Source: Robiginitalea sediminis (GTDB lineage: Bacteria > Bacteroidota > Bacteroidia > Flavobacteriales > Flavobacteriaceae). From it: DNA of 64,000 nt. Shown here one piece after another: positions 17,923-25,440 of the stretch. The notes under the pieces are model-generated. The model did not search any database. It saw only the letters and a list, made by a program, of their open reading frames with translations, and was not told the origin of the DNA. Location of the stretch: NCBI RefSeq assembly GCF_002198115.1, contig NZ_NGNR01000001.1, positions 936,296-1,000,295 on the forward strand, read 5' to 3'. Within the stretch, counting starts at the first letter, position 1; each line of letters starts with the position of its first letter. A program made the position numbers and the translations under genes.

Positions 17923-19122
17923 ATGAAGGATCTATCAAAATTTACAGCTATTGGTCTGTTGATGACGCTTATGGCGTTGACCGCCTGTGGCGATGCCAAA
18001 AAGGAAAGCACTGAGAATAACAAATTCAATCCGGAAATGGAAAAAGAAAATTCCGAAGGCGAAGCCAAGGAAGTACTACTCACAGCCAAACAGTTCGATG
18101 CCCTTCAAATGGTAATAGACACCCTACAGATGCGGAATATGAGCGGGTATGTGGAAGCCAATGGTCAGTTGGAAGTACCACCACAGAACGAGGCTGCCAT
18201 CACAACGGTTGTGGGTGCTAATGTAGTGTCCATCGAGGTCAATGAGGGCGATAAGGTCAACAAAGGGCAGACGGTGGCTTACCTTTCGCATCCCAACATC
18301 ATCCAAAAACAGACGGATTACCTAAATGCCTACAGTAACAACCAGTTTCTTAAAAAGGAATATGAACGGCAACAAACGCTGTACGATGCAGGGGTCGGCA
18401 GCGGTGCCAATTTTCAGAAGGCGGAAGCAGAATATCAGGCATCCCGCAGTATGGCAAGCGGTCTTGAAGCGCAACTGCAACAGTTGAACATCAGTGCATC
18501 TGGTGTAAGAAACGGAACAATTTATCAGCGAGTGGCACTCAGAAGCCCCATTGAAGGGTTTGTTGAAAAGGTAGCAATCAAAACAGGCCAGTATATAGAA
18601 CCCCAGACCGACCTAATGGAAATCGTGGACACACACCACGTACACGCCGACCTGATGGTTTTTGAAAAGGATGTGCACAAGGTCAAGGAAGGGCAGAAAG
18701 TCATTTTCAATGTCCAATCCATTCCCGGTAAAGAACTTACTGCGGAAATCTATTCCGTAGGAAAGACTTTTGAACAGAATCCGAAAGCGATTCACGTCCA
18801 TGCAGAAATCGAGAACAAAGAAGGCAACCTGATACCGGGAATGTACATTCAAGGGCGCATCCAAACGGACAACACCAAAACATTAGCCCTTCCCGAAAGT
18901 GCAATAGCTGCCGACGGCAATAGGTTTTTTGTTTTTTCAGCTGAAAAGGAAAACGATAATTGGGCGTTTACGCCCATTGAAATTACAAAGGGTACCCAAG
19001 ATGGGAAATGGATTGCAGTAAACTTTTTATCAAAAGTTGTACCGAATGTCAAATTTGCGTTTAATAATGCATATTACTTAATGGCAGAGCTGAAAAAAGG
19101 GGAATCCGAAGAAGGACATTGA
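17923..19122 (+). CDS. czcB: CzcB/CusB membrane-fusion lipoprotein of the metal efflux system
   Basis: 399 residues. The leader LLMTLMALTACGDAKK gives a lipoprotein Cys, anchoring the protein in the periplasm. It has the barrel-sandwich hairpin architecture of RND adaptors: lipoyl halves VVSIEVNEGDKVNKGQTVAYLSHP and LRSPIEGFVEKVAIKTGQYIEP flank a coiled-coil hairpin (about residues 125-195), then beta-barrel and membrane-proximal domains with HADLMVFEKDVHKVKEGQKV and AIHVHAEIENKEG. It links the pump to the outer-membrane channel. It begins 1 bp after the fused pump and precedes the regulator by 16 bp. Confidence 0.93.
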   Translation: MKDLSKFTAIGLLMTLMALTACGDAKKESTENNKFNPEMEKENSEGEAKEVLLTAKQFDALQMVIDTLQMRNMSGYVEANGQLEVPPQNEAAITTVVGANVVSIEVNEGDKVNKGQTVAYLSHPNIIQKQTDYLNAYSNNQFLKKEYERQQTLYDAGVGSGANFQKAEAEYQASRSMASGLEAQLQQLNISASGVRNGTIYQRVALRSPIEGFVEKVAIKTGQYIEPQTDLMEIVDTHHVHADLMVFEKDVHKVKEGQKVIFNVQSIPGKELTAEIYSVGKTFEQNPKAIHVHAEIENKEGNLIPGMYIQGRIQTDNTKTLALPESAIAADGNRFFVFSAEKENDNWAFTPIEITKGTQDGKWIAVNFLSKVVPNVKFAFNNAYYLMAELKKGESEEGH

Positions 19123-19138
19123 TAAACACTACTATAAA

Positions 19139-19555
19139 ATGAAAGAAATAGAACAAAGACTTACCGAAAATGGCGTTCGTCCTACTGCAATGCGAATATT
19201 GATTTATAAGTATTTAGCAGAAAAAGAAGCAGCGACATCGTTAACGCATATTGAGACCGCTTTCGCGAAAGCTGACAGGACAACCTTATACCGTACCCTT
19301 AAAACCTTTGAGGATAAAGGCGTAGTACATCAAATAGACGACGGCACTGGAATACAGAAATACGCTTTGTGCGAAACTGGATGTAATTGCGAACTCGAAC
19401 AGGATTTACACTTACATTTTCATTGTAACAATTGTAACGAAACCATTTGTCTGACCGAGCACAAAATCCCACATATTAATCTGCCGGATGGCTATGTGGC
19501 TGAAGATGCCAATCTAGTTTTAAAGGGGATTTGTGAAAAGTGTAGCGGCAAATAA
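19139..19555 (+). CDS. Fur-family metal-responsive repressor (Zur-like)
   Basis: 138 residues. The N-terminal winged helix (NGVRPTAMRILIYKYL ... RTTLYRTLKTFEDKGVV, residues 11-63) is the Fur DNA-binding fold. The C-terminal half has the dimer and metal sites: HLHFHCNNC (91-99) and CEKC (132-135), i.e. two CxxC pairs holding structural zinc, plus H91/H93/H95. An additional Cys cluster, CETGCNC (78-84), is unusual and may tune metal choice. Sitting between CzcB and the P-type ATPase, it likely represses the efflux genes. Which metal it senses cannot be told from sequence. Confidence 0.88.
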   Translation: MKEIEQRLTENGVRPTAMRILIYKYLAEKEAATSLTHIETAFAKADRTTLYRTLKTFEDKGVVHQIDDGTGIQKYALCETGCNCELEQDLHLHFHCNNCNETICLTEHKIPHINLPDGYVAEDANLVLKGICEKCSGK

Positions 19556-19599
19556 ATGCACTTCTGTTGCACACTTGTTTTAGCCATCTTACACAGAGT

Positions 19600-21567
19600 A
19601 TGAAAAAGAAAAAAGTAAACTTACGGGATTTGAACCCGAAAGAACATCAAGGTGAGCACAGTCACGATGATGGCCATAACCATAGCAGTCCCGAAGAAGC
19701 ATCTAATTTTAAGACCTACCTGCCCGCCATTTTCAGTTTTGTAATGCTGATTACCGGTATAGCCATTGATTATTTTGATGCGTTTCCATTCTTCAAGGGC
19801 TCGGTGCGGATTATTTGGTACACCGTGGCTTACATTCCTGTTGGGTTTCCTGTCATTAAGGAAGGTTGGAATAGCATTAGATATGGTGATTTTTTTACGG
19901 AATTTTTCTTGATGTCCATTGCCACCTTGGGGGCATTTGCCATAGGCGAATATCCCGAGGGTGTCGCCGTGATGCTCTTCTATGCTGTAGGCGAACTGTT
20001 CCAGAATGCTGCCGTCAATCGTGCGAAGGGAAACATCAAGGCACTTTTAGATGCCCGACCTGATGAAGCTTTGGTTTTTCGAAATGGGGATTTTGTTTCA
20101 GTCAATCCAGAAACCGTTGAGATTGGTGAAAAAATTCAGGTACGTGTGGGCGAAAAATTGCCCTTGGATGGCATTTTGCTGTCTGAAAAAGCATCGCTTA
20201 ATACAGCGGCCATTACCGGTGAAAGCAAGCCAGACACCATCGCCAAGAGCGAAAAAGTGTATGCAGGAAGCATCAACTTGGATGGGGTCATCGAGGTAAA
20301 GACTATCAAGGAATTTAAGGACAGCTCCATTGCCCGGATTTTGGATATGGTGCAGAACGCCACCGCACGAAAATCGAAGACGGAACTGTTCATCAGAAAG
20401 TTCGCAATGATTTACACGCCCATCGTGGTCTTTTTAGCCATCTGCCTGACCTTTTTGCCTTATTTCTTTGTTGATGATTACGACTTTAGGGATTGGTTAT
20501 ATCGTGCCTTGATATTTCTGGTAATTTCCTGTCCTTGTGCCTTGGTCATATCTATTCCCTTGGGGTATTTCGGCGGTCTCGGTGCAGCATCCCGGAACGG
20601 GATACTCTTCAAAGGGGCATCCTTTCTCGATGCGATGACCAAGGTGAATACCGTGGTAATGGACAAAACGGGTACCGTTACCAAAGGGGTTTTCAAGATT
20701 AAGGAAGTGGTAAACGAATCCAATTTCTCGGAAGCGGAATTTATGCAATACCTAATGGCAATGGAAGAACAATCCACCCATCCCATCGCAAAGGCAATTC
20801 TGGAATATAAGGCCGATGGTGCAGATTTCGTAGCAAATGAAGTTTCCGAAGTTGCAGGAAAAGGACTAAAAGGATTAGTCAATGGGAAGAAAGTATTGGT
20901 GGGCAATAAAGCTTTGATGGTTTCTAACAGCATCGAAGTTACATCTGAGACCGATACCATAGTCGAATCCATAGTAATGGTAGCCATCGATAAAAAGTTT
21001 GCCGGATATGTGACGATTGCCGATGAACTGAAGGAAGATGCCCACCAAGCCATCGAACAGATACGAGAGGCTGGTATTTCCAAAATCATAATGCTCTCCG
21101 GTGATAAGGATTCCATCACTCAACAGGTTTCCGAAGAATTGAATATCGATTGGGCGAAAGGTGGTTTGCTACCAGAAGATAAACTGACCGAGGTTGAAGA
21201 ACTGAAAAAACAATCTGATACGACTGTAGCATTTATGGGCGATGGCATCAATGATGCACCCGTACTTGCCGCCAGTGATGTGGGCATTGCAATGGGCGGT
21301 TTGGGTAGTGATGTTGCCATTGAAACCGCCGATGTCATCATTCAGACCGACCAACCGAGCAAGATTTCAAAGGCAGTCAAAATTGGTCGTTCTACTCGTA
21401 GGATAGTCTGGCAAAATATCGGCTTGGCATTTGGGGTGAAAGTTATCGTTCTAATACTCGGTGCCGGTGGATTGGCAACAATGTGGGAAGCGGTATTCGC
21501 CGATGTAGGGGTCGCACTATTGGCCATATTAAATGCGATAAGGCTTCAAAGAATGCAATGGCAATAA
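19600..21567 (+). CDS. P1B-type heavy-metal-translocating ATPase (Zn/Cd/Co/Pb type)
   Basis: 655 residues from ATG 19600 (a TTG 33 nt upstream is in frame but less likely). The N-terminus has no HMA domain; it has a His-rich tail, HQGEHSHDDGHNHSS (about residues 15-30), as metal receiver. Membrane helices surround the TM6 motif C311-P-C313, the phosphorylation site is D355-KTGT, followed by STHPIAKAI (HP locus) and GDGINDAPVLAASDVGIAMG. The CPC motif and an ANAIRL-like C-terminal helix (LLAILNAIRLQRMQ) point to Zn/Cd/Pb or Co export across the inner membrane. Together with the RND pump it forms a two-stage export route. Confidence 0.92.
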   Translation: MKKKKVNLRDLNPKEHQGEHSHDDGHNHSSPEEASNFKTYLPAIFSFVMLITGIAIDYFDAFPFFKGSVRIIWYTVAYIPVGFPVIKEGWNSIRYGDFFTEFFLMSIATLGAFAIGEYPEGVAVMLFYAVGELFQNAAVNRAKGNIKALLDARPDEALVFRNGDFVSVNPETVEIGEKIQVRVGEKLPLDGILLSEKASLNTAAITGESKPDTIAKSEKVYAGSINLDGVIEVKTIKEFKDSSIARILDMVQNATARKSKTELFIRKFAMIYTPIVVFLAICLTFLPYFFVDDYDFRDWLYRALIFLVISCPCALVISIPLGYFGGLGAASRNGILFKGASFLDAMTKVNTVVMDKTGTVTKGVFKIKEVVNESNFSEAEFMQYLMAMEEQSTHPIAKAILEYKADGADFVANEVSEVAGKGLKGLVNGKKVLVGNKALMVSNSIEVTSETDTIVESIVMVAIDKKFAGYVTIADELKEDAHQAIEQIREAGISKIIMLSGDKDSITQQVSEELNIDWAKGGLLPEDKLTEVEELKKQSDTTVAFMGDGINDAPVLAASDVGIAMGGLGSDVAIETADVIIQTDQPSKISKAVKIGRSTRRIVWQNIGLAFGVKVIVLILGAGGLATMWEAVFADVGVALLAILNAIRLQRMQWQ

Positions 21568-21586
21568 AAGGATTGCTGACATGAAT

Positions 21587-22648
21587 TTAGGCTATCCGAA
21601 GAATAGGCAGCTTGTCGATCGCCTCATCCTGTAAACGCTGTACGTAGTTTAAATACTTCAATGTACTTTGCGTAGAACTATGCCCCATAGCATCGGCCAC
21701 CGTTTTCAGATTCGCTCCATGAATCAGAAGTTGGCAGGCAAAGGTGTGCCGGGCACAATAGAAGGTAATGTGTTTATTGATCCCTGCCCGTTTTACCCAG
21801 TATTCAATGGCTTTATTAACCCCGTTGTTACTCAACTTTTGCAATTGAAAAACAATTTCATTTCGGCCTTTGGGTTCACCTAAAATGGCTTGGGCGGTTG
21901 GGTTCAGGCGGTTATTGACCAATTCCCCGGTTTTGTTTCGGTAGGTAATCAGGCGGCCTTTATTGATATTCGACCATTTCAGGAGCTTAATTTCAGCAAG
22001 ACCTAGTGAGGTATAACAGGCAAAAAGGAAGGCCCGTTTCACTTCCGGGTTTCCGCAGAAGGTGTTGGCCAATTGTTGCAATTCTTCTGAGTCCAGTACT
22101 TGTTTGCGGATAGTATCGTCTTTATTCGGGTTAGTGAAGCGAATATCAGCCGTGGGCATGTCTCGTAAATAGCCCTTGATTTTAGCAGCTTTTAATACTT
22201 TCTTGAAACGTGTATAGTAATTATGTGCGGTTTCGCCGGTAAGCCCGGATTCATGGATTAAATAATCTTTAAAAGCTTCCATGACCTTTGGGTTAATCTG
22301 TGAAAAGGTCAATCTGGAATTCCCCATTGCCAATTTGAATTTTTGAACGGCATTTTGTACAATCCGAACATCCTTAAAAGGGTAGTTGCTGAGATAGTTC
22401 TCGGCAAAGACAAAAAAGTTCATGTTCGTTAGGTGGGCAGGTATATGACCGGTTGCATTGGATAAAAGTTCCAATTCCCGATTGGCCCGCATGCGTTCGG
22501 CAATTCGTTTTTTCTCGGTCCGGTCTGGATCTTTTGGAGAAAGCCGTATCTTTAAGAATTCCCTCCAACGATCGCCCTGGTGGTGAATGTCTAAATAGAG
22601 ACTTCTATCTCCCGATTTCAGTTTTCGACTTCTTAATTGTACGGCCAT
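21587..22648 (-). CDS. int: Tyrosine recombinase integrase of the element
   Basis: 353 residues, with an N-terminal arm-binding region, a SAM-like core-binding domain (about 75-165) and a C-terminal catalytic domain. R300 (in FYCARHTFA), H323 (MGHSS) and nucleophile Y332 (STLKYLNY) are present. The first catalytic Arg, normally in TGLRxSEI, is Gly216 (TSLGLAEI), and the His of HxxR is Tyr297. Loss of the first Arg is known in the IntDOT type of Bacteroides conjugative transposons, so the protein may still be active. Gene lies at the right end, reading inward, with the arm-type repeat 7 bp upstream of its ATG, suggesting self-repression. Confidence 0.9.
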   Translation of the reverse strand: MAVQLRSRKLKSGDRSLYLDIHHQGDRWREFLKIRLSPKDPDRTEKKRIAERMRANRELELLSNATGHIPAHLTNMNFFVFAENYLSNYPFKDVRIVQNAVQKFKLAMGNSRLTFSQINPKVMEAFKDYLIHESGLTGETAHNYYTRFKKVLKAAKIKGYLRDMPTADIRFTNPNKDDTIRKQVLDSEELQQLANTFCGNPEVKRAFLFACYTSLGLAEIKLLKWSNINKGRLITYRNKTGELVNNRLNPTAQAILGEPKGRNEIVFQLQKLSNNGVNKAIEYWVKRAGINKHITFYCARHTFACQLLIHGANLKTVADAMGHSSTQSTLKYLNYVQRLQDEAIDKLPILRIA

Positions 22649-22654
22649 TTTCAG

Positions 22655-22676
22655 GTGACGGAAAAGTGACGGTTTT
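22655..22676 (+). repeat. Right arm-type repeat, overlapping the integrase promoter
   Basis: GTGACGGA then AAAGTGACGGTTTT, the same orientation and 21 of 22 bases as 10651-10672. It starts 7 bp upstream of the integrase ATG, so binding there could both position the integrase for recombination and block its transcription. About 110 bp of AT-rich DNA separates it from the right att core. Confidence 0.6.
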
Positions 22677-22785
22677 GACTTAAAAATAGGAAAAAGAAAG
22701 AAAGCACCTCAAAATTTTAACATTTTAAATACCTGATAATAAGTCAAATAGACACAAATCGAATCAAATAAAATTATTTCCTAAA

Positions 22786-22801
22786 TCCCACCCGAGGTAC
22801 G
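22786..22801 (+). repeat. Right attachment site (16-bp att core)
   Basis: Second copy of TCCCACCCGAGGTACG (first at 10588-10603). Sequence differs immediately on both sides of the pair, so 16 bp is the exact repeat. It marks the right boundary of the element; the base composition and gene style change here back to the host type. Confidence 0.88.
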
Positions 22802-22885
22802 AATAAGCCGAAAAAAGGTGGAAGCGAAGCGAGTTTCAAAAAATGAAGCTCGCTTCAATTTTTTGAAGGAGCTTTTAGCTTCCTT

Positions 22886-23164
22886 TTTCGGCTTTCAAAG
22901 CGAGCTCGAAGGGAAGCTTGCCGCGAGGCAAGCAATCCCACCCGAGAGCGAGGATTGTTGACTTCCCATAGACTGAATGCAGCGAAATGCTTCCTTATTT
23001 CGGCTTTAAAAGCGAGCTCGAAGGGAAGCTTGCCCCCAGGCAAGCAATCCCACCCGAGAGCGAGGTTTGTTGACTTCCCATAGACTGAATGCAGCGAAAT
23101 GCTTCCTTATTTCGGCTTTAAAGCGAGCTCGAAGGGAAGCTTGCCCCCAGGCAAGCAATCCCAC
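22886..23164 (+). repeat. Tandem 112-bp repeat (two full units and a partial third) carrying att-core relics
   Basis: Units start near 22886, 22998 and 23110. Each contains CAAGCAATCCCACCCGAG-like sequence (at 22936, 23048 and, altered, 23159), identical over 11 bases to the first part of the att core. Each also has a 7-bp stem GCTTGCC/GGCAAGC with a tetraloop (GCGA in unit 1, CCCA in units 2 and 3), which a GGGA/TCCC pair extends. Upstream at 22821-22867 is another inverted repeat (GAAGCGAG / CTCGCTTC). No credible gene lies between 22802 and 23170. Confidence 0.8.
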
Positions 23165-23170
23165 TTGAAA

Positions 23171-23896
23171 TTACACCCTCCGGTACACCTCCTCAAAAGG
23201 AACCCGGAATCGCGATCCGTAAACCCCTTCCGGCTTGCGGATGCCACAGCCGATAACCATGGTAATTTCTGCACCTGAAGGCAGCCCCAGGGCTTTTCTG
23301 ACCCGAAGGCTGTCGTGCCCTTCCATGGGGCAGGTGTCGTACCCGATGGCCGCCATGGATAGCATGAAATTCTCTGCTGCCAGGGCCGCGCTTTTGTGAG
23401 CGACGATGCGCATGTCCGATGCTCTCACCTGCCGGTACATGGGCCGGAACAGGCCGGCTATACTAAAACCAATGTATTTAACCATGCCCAGGATGCCCAG
23501 AAAATCCGTGTAAAGCGTAGGCATAATCCTGGTGTAGTAGGAGAGCACAAACTTTTCCCGCTGGGTATATTCGTTCATTGGTTTTTTCCCGAACCCTTTT
23601 TGGAGGAATTCCAGGTTAGCCTTAACGCGGGAGCGCCACTTGTCCTTGCGCGCCACTACAACAACCAACTGCCGGGCAGTTCGGGCGGCGGGCTGGTCCA
23701 TGCAGGCATGTACAATTTTAGACTTTACGGCCGGGTCTGTCACCTGGTAAAATTCCCAGAGCTGGAGGTTGGAACTGGTCGGGGCCAGAACGGCATTCTC
23801 AATACAGGCCCTCACTTTTTCGGGGTCGATGGGTTCTTCCTGGTAGATCCTTACAGAACGTCTGTATTGAATGGCTTCGGTTACGGTCTTTTCCAT
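23171..23896 (-). CDS. Nitroreductase-family FMN oxidoreductase
   Basis: 241 residues. Start MEKTVTEAIQYRRSVRIYQEEPIDPEKVRACIENAVLAPTSSNLQLWEFYQVTD shows the FMN-binding RRSxR and the APTSxNxQPW-like loop (here SNLQLW), and later AALAAENFMLSMAAIGYDTCPMEGHDSLRVRKALGLPSGAEITMVIGCG is the conserved second FMN/dimer segment. Probable NAD(P)H-dependent reduction of quinones or nitro compounds in the cytoplasm; the substrate cannot be told. An insert of about 40 residues around EYTQREKFVLSYYTRIMPTLYTDFLG is not typical of the short family members. It is the first host gene after the element. Confidence 0.87.
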   Translation of the reverse strand: MEKTVTEAIQYRRSVRIYQEEPIDPEKVRACIENAVLAPTSSNLQLWEFYQVTDPAVKSKIVHACMDQPAARTARQLVVVVARKDKWRSRVKANLEFLQKGFGKKPMNEYTQREKFVLSYYTRIMPTLYTDFLGILGMVKYIGFSIAGLFRPMYRQVRASDMRIVAHKSAALAAENFMLSMAAIGYDTCPMEGHDSLRVRKALGLPSGAEITMVIGCGIRKPEGVYGSRFRVPFEEVYRRV

Positions 23897-24006
23897 AGCG
23901 AGGCAGGGATATTGGAAATAAGTAGATTTCAGGCGTAGTTCAAAGGTAAGACTTCTGCGAGCATTGTGGGAGTTTATCTGTCTAAAATTCAGTAAGATTG
24001 CAGGGT

Positions 24007-24618
24007 ATGATGGTTCAAAGCAGCATGTTGGAAACCAAAGAAATCCGCTGGTTTTTCACGGAGTACCCTCCGGGCGTGTCTGCCTGGTTTTCCGCCCTGG
24101 ACCCACAGGCTGTGAAACAGGAAGACCGCACGGATATATATTGGGTAACCGGGTGTGAAACAGTAGGGGTTAAGCTCAGGCAGGGCCGGCTGGAAGTAAA
24201 AGCCCGGACCTTTGGTCCTGCCGATTACCTTCCCGGAGGAGGTGTGGCTTGCCGCCTGGAGGGCTGGGCAAAACAGGTTTTTGAATTGGCACCCGGTCAG
24301 GTCATGGATACCCTTAGCTCCCACCTCTTACATGTGCGAAAGCAACGGCAGGCAACAATCCTGACGTGGCCGGGCCCCAGATTCCATCTGCCAGTACCTG
24401 CCGCACCCCGTGGGTGCCAGATAGAGTTTACCCGCGTACTCATCGGTTCGAATACCTGGTACACCCTGGGCCTGGAATGGGGATCGGAGCCGTCTTGCGA
24501 ACCTTCGGAGTCTTTTTTAAGCGCACTGCCCTCTCCACATTTGCTTACCCTTGAAAATGCCATGGGGTATCCGGAATTCCTTTTTCGGCATTACCCACCT
24601 GTTACGCACCAGGGGTAA
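24007..24618 (+). CDS. Hypothetical protein, CYTH/triphosphate-tunnel-like
   Basis: About 203 residues from ATG 24007 (ATGs at 24010 and 24025 are also possible). The pattern LETKEIRWFF ... RTDIYWVTGCETVGVKLRQGRLEVKARTFG has the charged ExR and KLRxGxxEVKxR strand motifs seen in CYTH-like tunnel proteins, where alternating basic residues bind polyphosphate. The C-terminal half (GCQIEFTRVLIGSNTWYTLGLEWGSE...) could form the rest of the barrel. No partner gene is clear: it is divergent from the nitroreductase and followed by about 260 bp without a gene. The fold assignment is a pattern-level guess; function unknown. Confidence 0.55.
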   Translation: MMVQSSMLETKEIRWFFTEYPPGVSAWFSALDPQAVKQEDRTDIYWVTGCETVGVKLRQGRLEVKARTFGPADYLPGGGVACRLEGWAKQVFELAPGQVMDTLSSHLLHVRKQRQATILTWPGPRFHLPVPAAPRGCQIEFTRVLIGSNTWYTLGLEWGSEPSCEPSESFLSALPSPHLLTLENAMGYPEFLFRHYPPVTHQG

Positions 24619-24879
24619 TCCAGGGTTTTACCCCCCTCGCATGATGTGTCCGACCAGCGGTTCAGTGCTTCAGCCAGGAGGCATTCGGAAGTTGTTTATC
24701 GATGATTTAAGGCCTTTATCGCATGGATGCGGTTTGTCGATGGCTCTATTAAATACAGGGCTTGATCGATGAACGGCACTGCTGTTGCTTTTGGTCGGGG
24801 CATCTGGTGCGGTAATCGAAGTATGCAACGGTGTTGCTGGTAGGGGAGGTACTTTTACCCCGAACGTAAAACGAAACCC

Positions 24880-25050
24880 GTGAATACACTTCTACTCATT
24901 AAAGAAATTTATCTCAATGGCTTCCGCAACCTGGGTCATTTCCTGGTAAAGCGGTATTTCAAAATTTTTGCCTGGTTCAGCTTTGCGATGTTCCTGGTGG
25001 TGCTCTACGCCTTCACCTACAGGCTGGCTACTGGGTTCCCTTTCGACTAG
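24880..25050 (+). CDS. Small membrane protein (DUF6747-like), 56 aa
   Basis: GTG at 24880 opens a 56-residue frame: NTLLLIKEIYLNGFRNLGHFLVKRYFKIFAWFSFAMFLVVLYAFTYRLATGFPFD. The N-terminal amphipathic part and single membrane helix ending RLATGFPFD match my memory of a conserved small flavobacterial family (DUF6747). The GTG start is the only one that gives the whole conserved region. Function unknown. The 261 bp upstream (24619-24879) hold no gene I can support. Confidence 0.65.
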   Translation: MNTLLLIKEIYLNGFRNLGHFLVKRYFKIFAWFSFAMFLVVLYAFTYRLATGFPFD

Positions 25051-25088
25051 GAATACCAATTGCACCCTTTCCCAAACGATTATAATAC

Positions 25089-25211
25089 ATGAGAAAGGCC
25101 TTTATGAGATTTATGGAAAAGTACCTCAGCCGGTTGGAGATCATTCTGATCATCGCCATATCGGCATATATGATAGGGATGGGGATTATTCTCTTTATGT
25201 ACTTTTTATAA
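25089..25211 (+). CDS. Small membrane protein, 40 aa
   Basis: ATG at 25089 opens MRKAFMRFMEKYLSRLEIILIIAISAYMIGMGIILFMYFL: a basic amphipathic N-terminus then one transmembrane helix of about 24 residues. It lies 38 bp after the previous small membrane protein on the same strand and its stop runs straight into a terminator, which supports a real two-gene transcript. No known motif; a small helper or regulator of a membrane complex is conceivable. Confidence 0.55.
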   Translation: MRKAFMRFMEKYLSRLEIILIIAISAYMIGMGIILFMYFL

Positions 25212-25236
25212 AAGCCCGTTTCGGGCTTTTTTTATG
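25211..25236 (+). terminator. Rho-independent terminator after the small membrane proteins
   Basis: AAAGCCCG TT TCGGGCTTT followed by a T-run; it begins at the last base of the preceding stop codon. Strong GC stem, plus-strand orientation. Confidence 0.88.
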
Positions 25237-25256
25237 CCTTGATTTTAGGGGAGCGC

Positions 25257-25310
25257 ATAGGGGCCCACCCACCCACCCGGCTTCAAGATACCCCCCAGCC
25301 CTGCACCTTC
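25257..25310 (+). repeat. 54-bp direct repeat, left copy
   Basis: ATAGGGG then CCCACCCACCCACCCGGC and a CTTCAAGATACCCCCCAGCC-type tail to CACCTTC. A second copy with a single mismatch (G to C at position 7) lies at 29073-29126, same orientation, 3.8 kb away. The two copies bracket exactly the three-gene cassette 25441-29000. Sequence is very C-rich with three ACCC units. Confidence 0.85.
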
Positions 25311-25405
25311 ATTGCATTCGAAAAATCCTGCCCTTGTGGCGGATCCCAGTTGCAGAATTCTCATTTCATTTAAACTTTTTGTAAAAACTATTCAGGAATA
25401 ATCCG

Positions 25406-25438
25406 TCTGAAGTTGTTTAATCTTCGAAACACTTCAGA
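25406..25438 (+). promoter_or_regulatory. Stem-loop directly before the DUF2490 gene
   Basis: Arms TCTGAAG(T)TGTTT and AAACACTTCAGA pair over 12 bp with one bulged T, loop AATCTTCG. The stem ends 2 nt before the ATG at 25441, so it could hide the start codon in the mRNA or act as an operator. No terminator T-run follows. Confidence 0.5.
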
Positions 25439-25440
25439 AA

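Larger units (their letters stand above)
10588..22801. mobile_element. Integrative mobilizable element with heavy-metal resistance cargo
   Basis: A 12.2-kb segment bounded by a 16-bp direct repeat, the left copy in tRNA-Leu(CAA). It holds an excisionase-like HTH gene, mobC, a MobP-type relaxase, a relaxase-linked coiled-coil membrane protein, a metal-efflux operon (DUF6660, CzcA-CzcC fusion, CzcB, Fur-family regulator, P1B-ATPase) and a terminal tyrosine integrase pointing inward. It is visibly more AT-rich than the flanks. No type IV secretion genes are present, so transfer would need a helper conjugative element: an IME rather than an ICE. Arm-type repeats lie inside each end (10651-10672 and 22655-22676). 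Confidence 0.9.

Noticed and set aside
22855-23043. 62-codon minus-strand frame
   Set aside because: It lies wholly inside the 112-bp repeats and hairpins; the peptide is low-complexity and changes between units.
22886-23164. Possible CRISPR array
   Set aside because: Only two and a half units of 112 bp with no variable spacers; the whole unit repeats, so it is a tandem duplication and not repeat-spacer DNA.
24619-24879. Short frames after the CYTH-like gene
   Set aside because: None has a convincing start, hydrophobic pattern or codon use; I see nothing supportable here.
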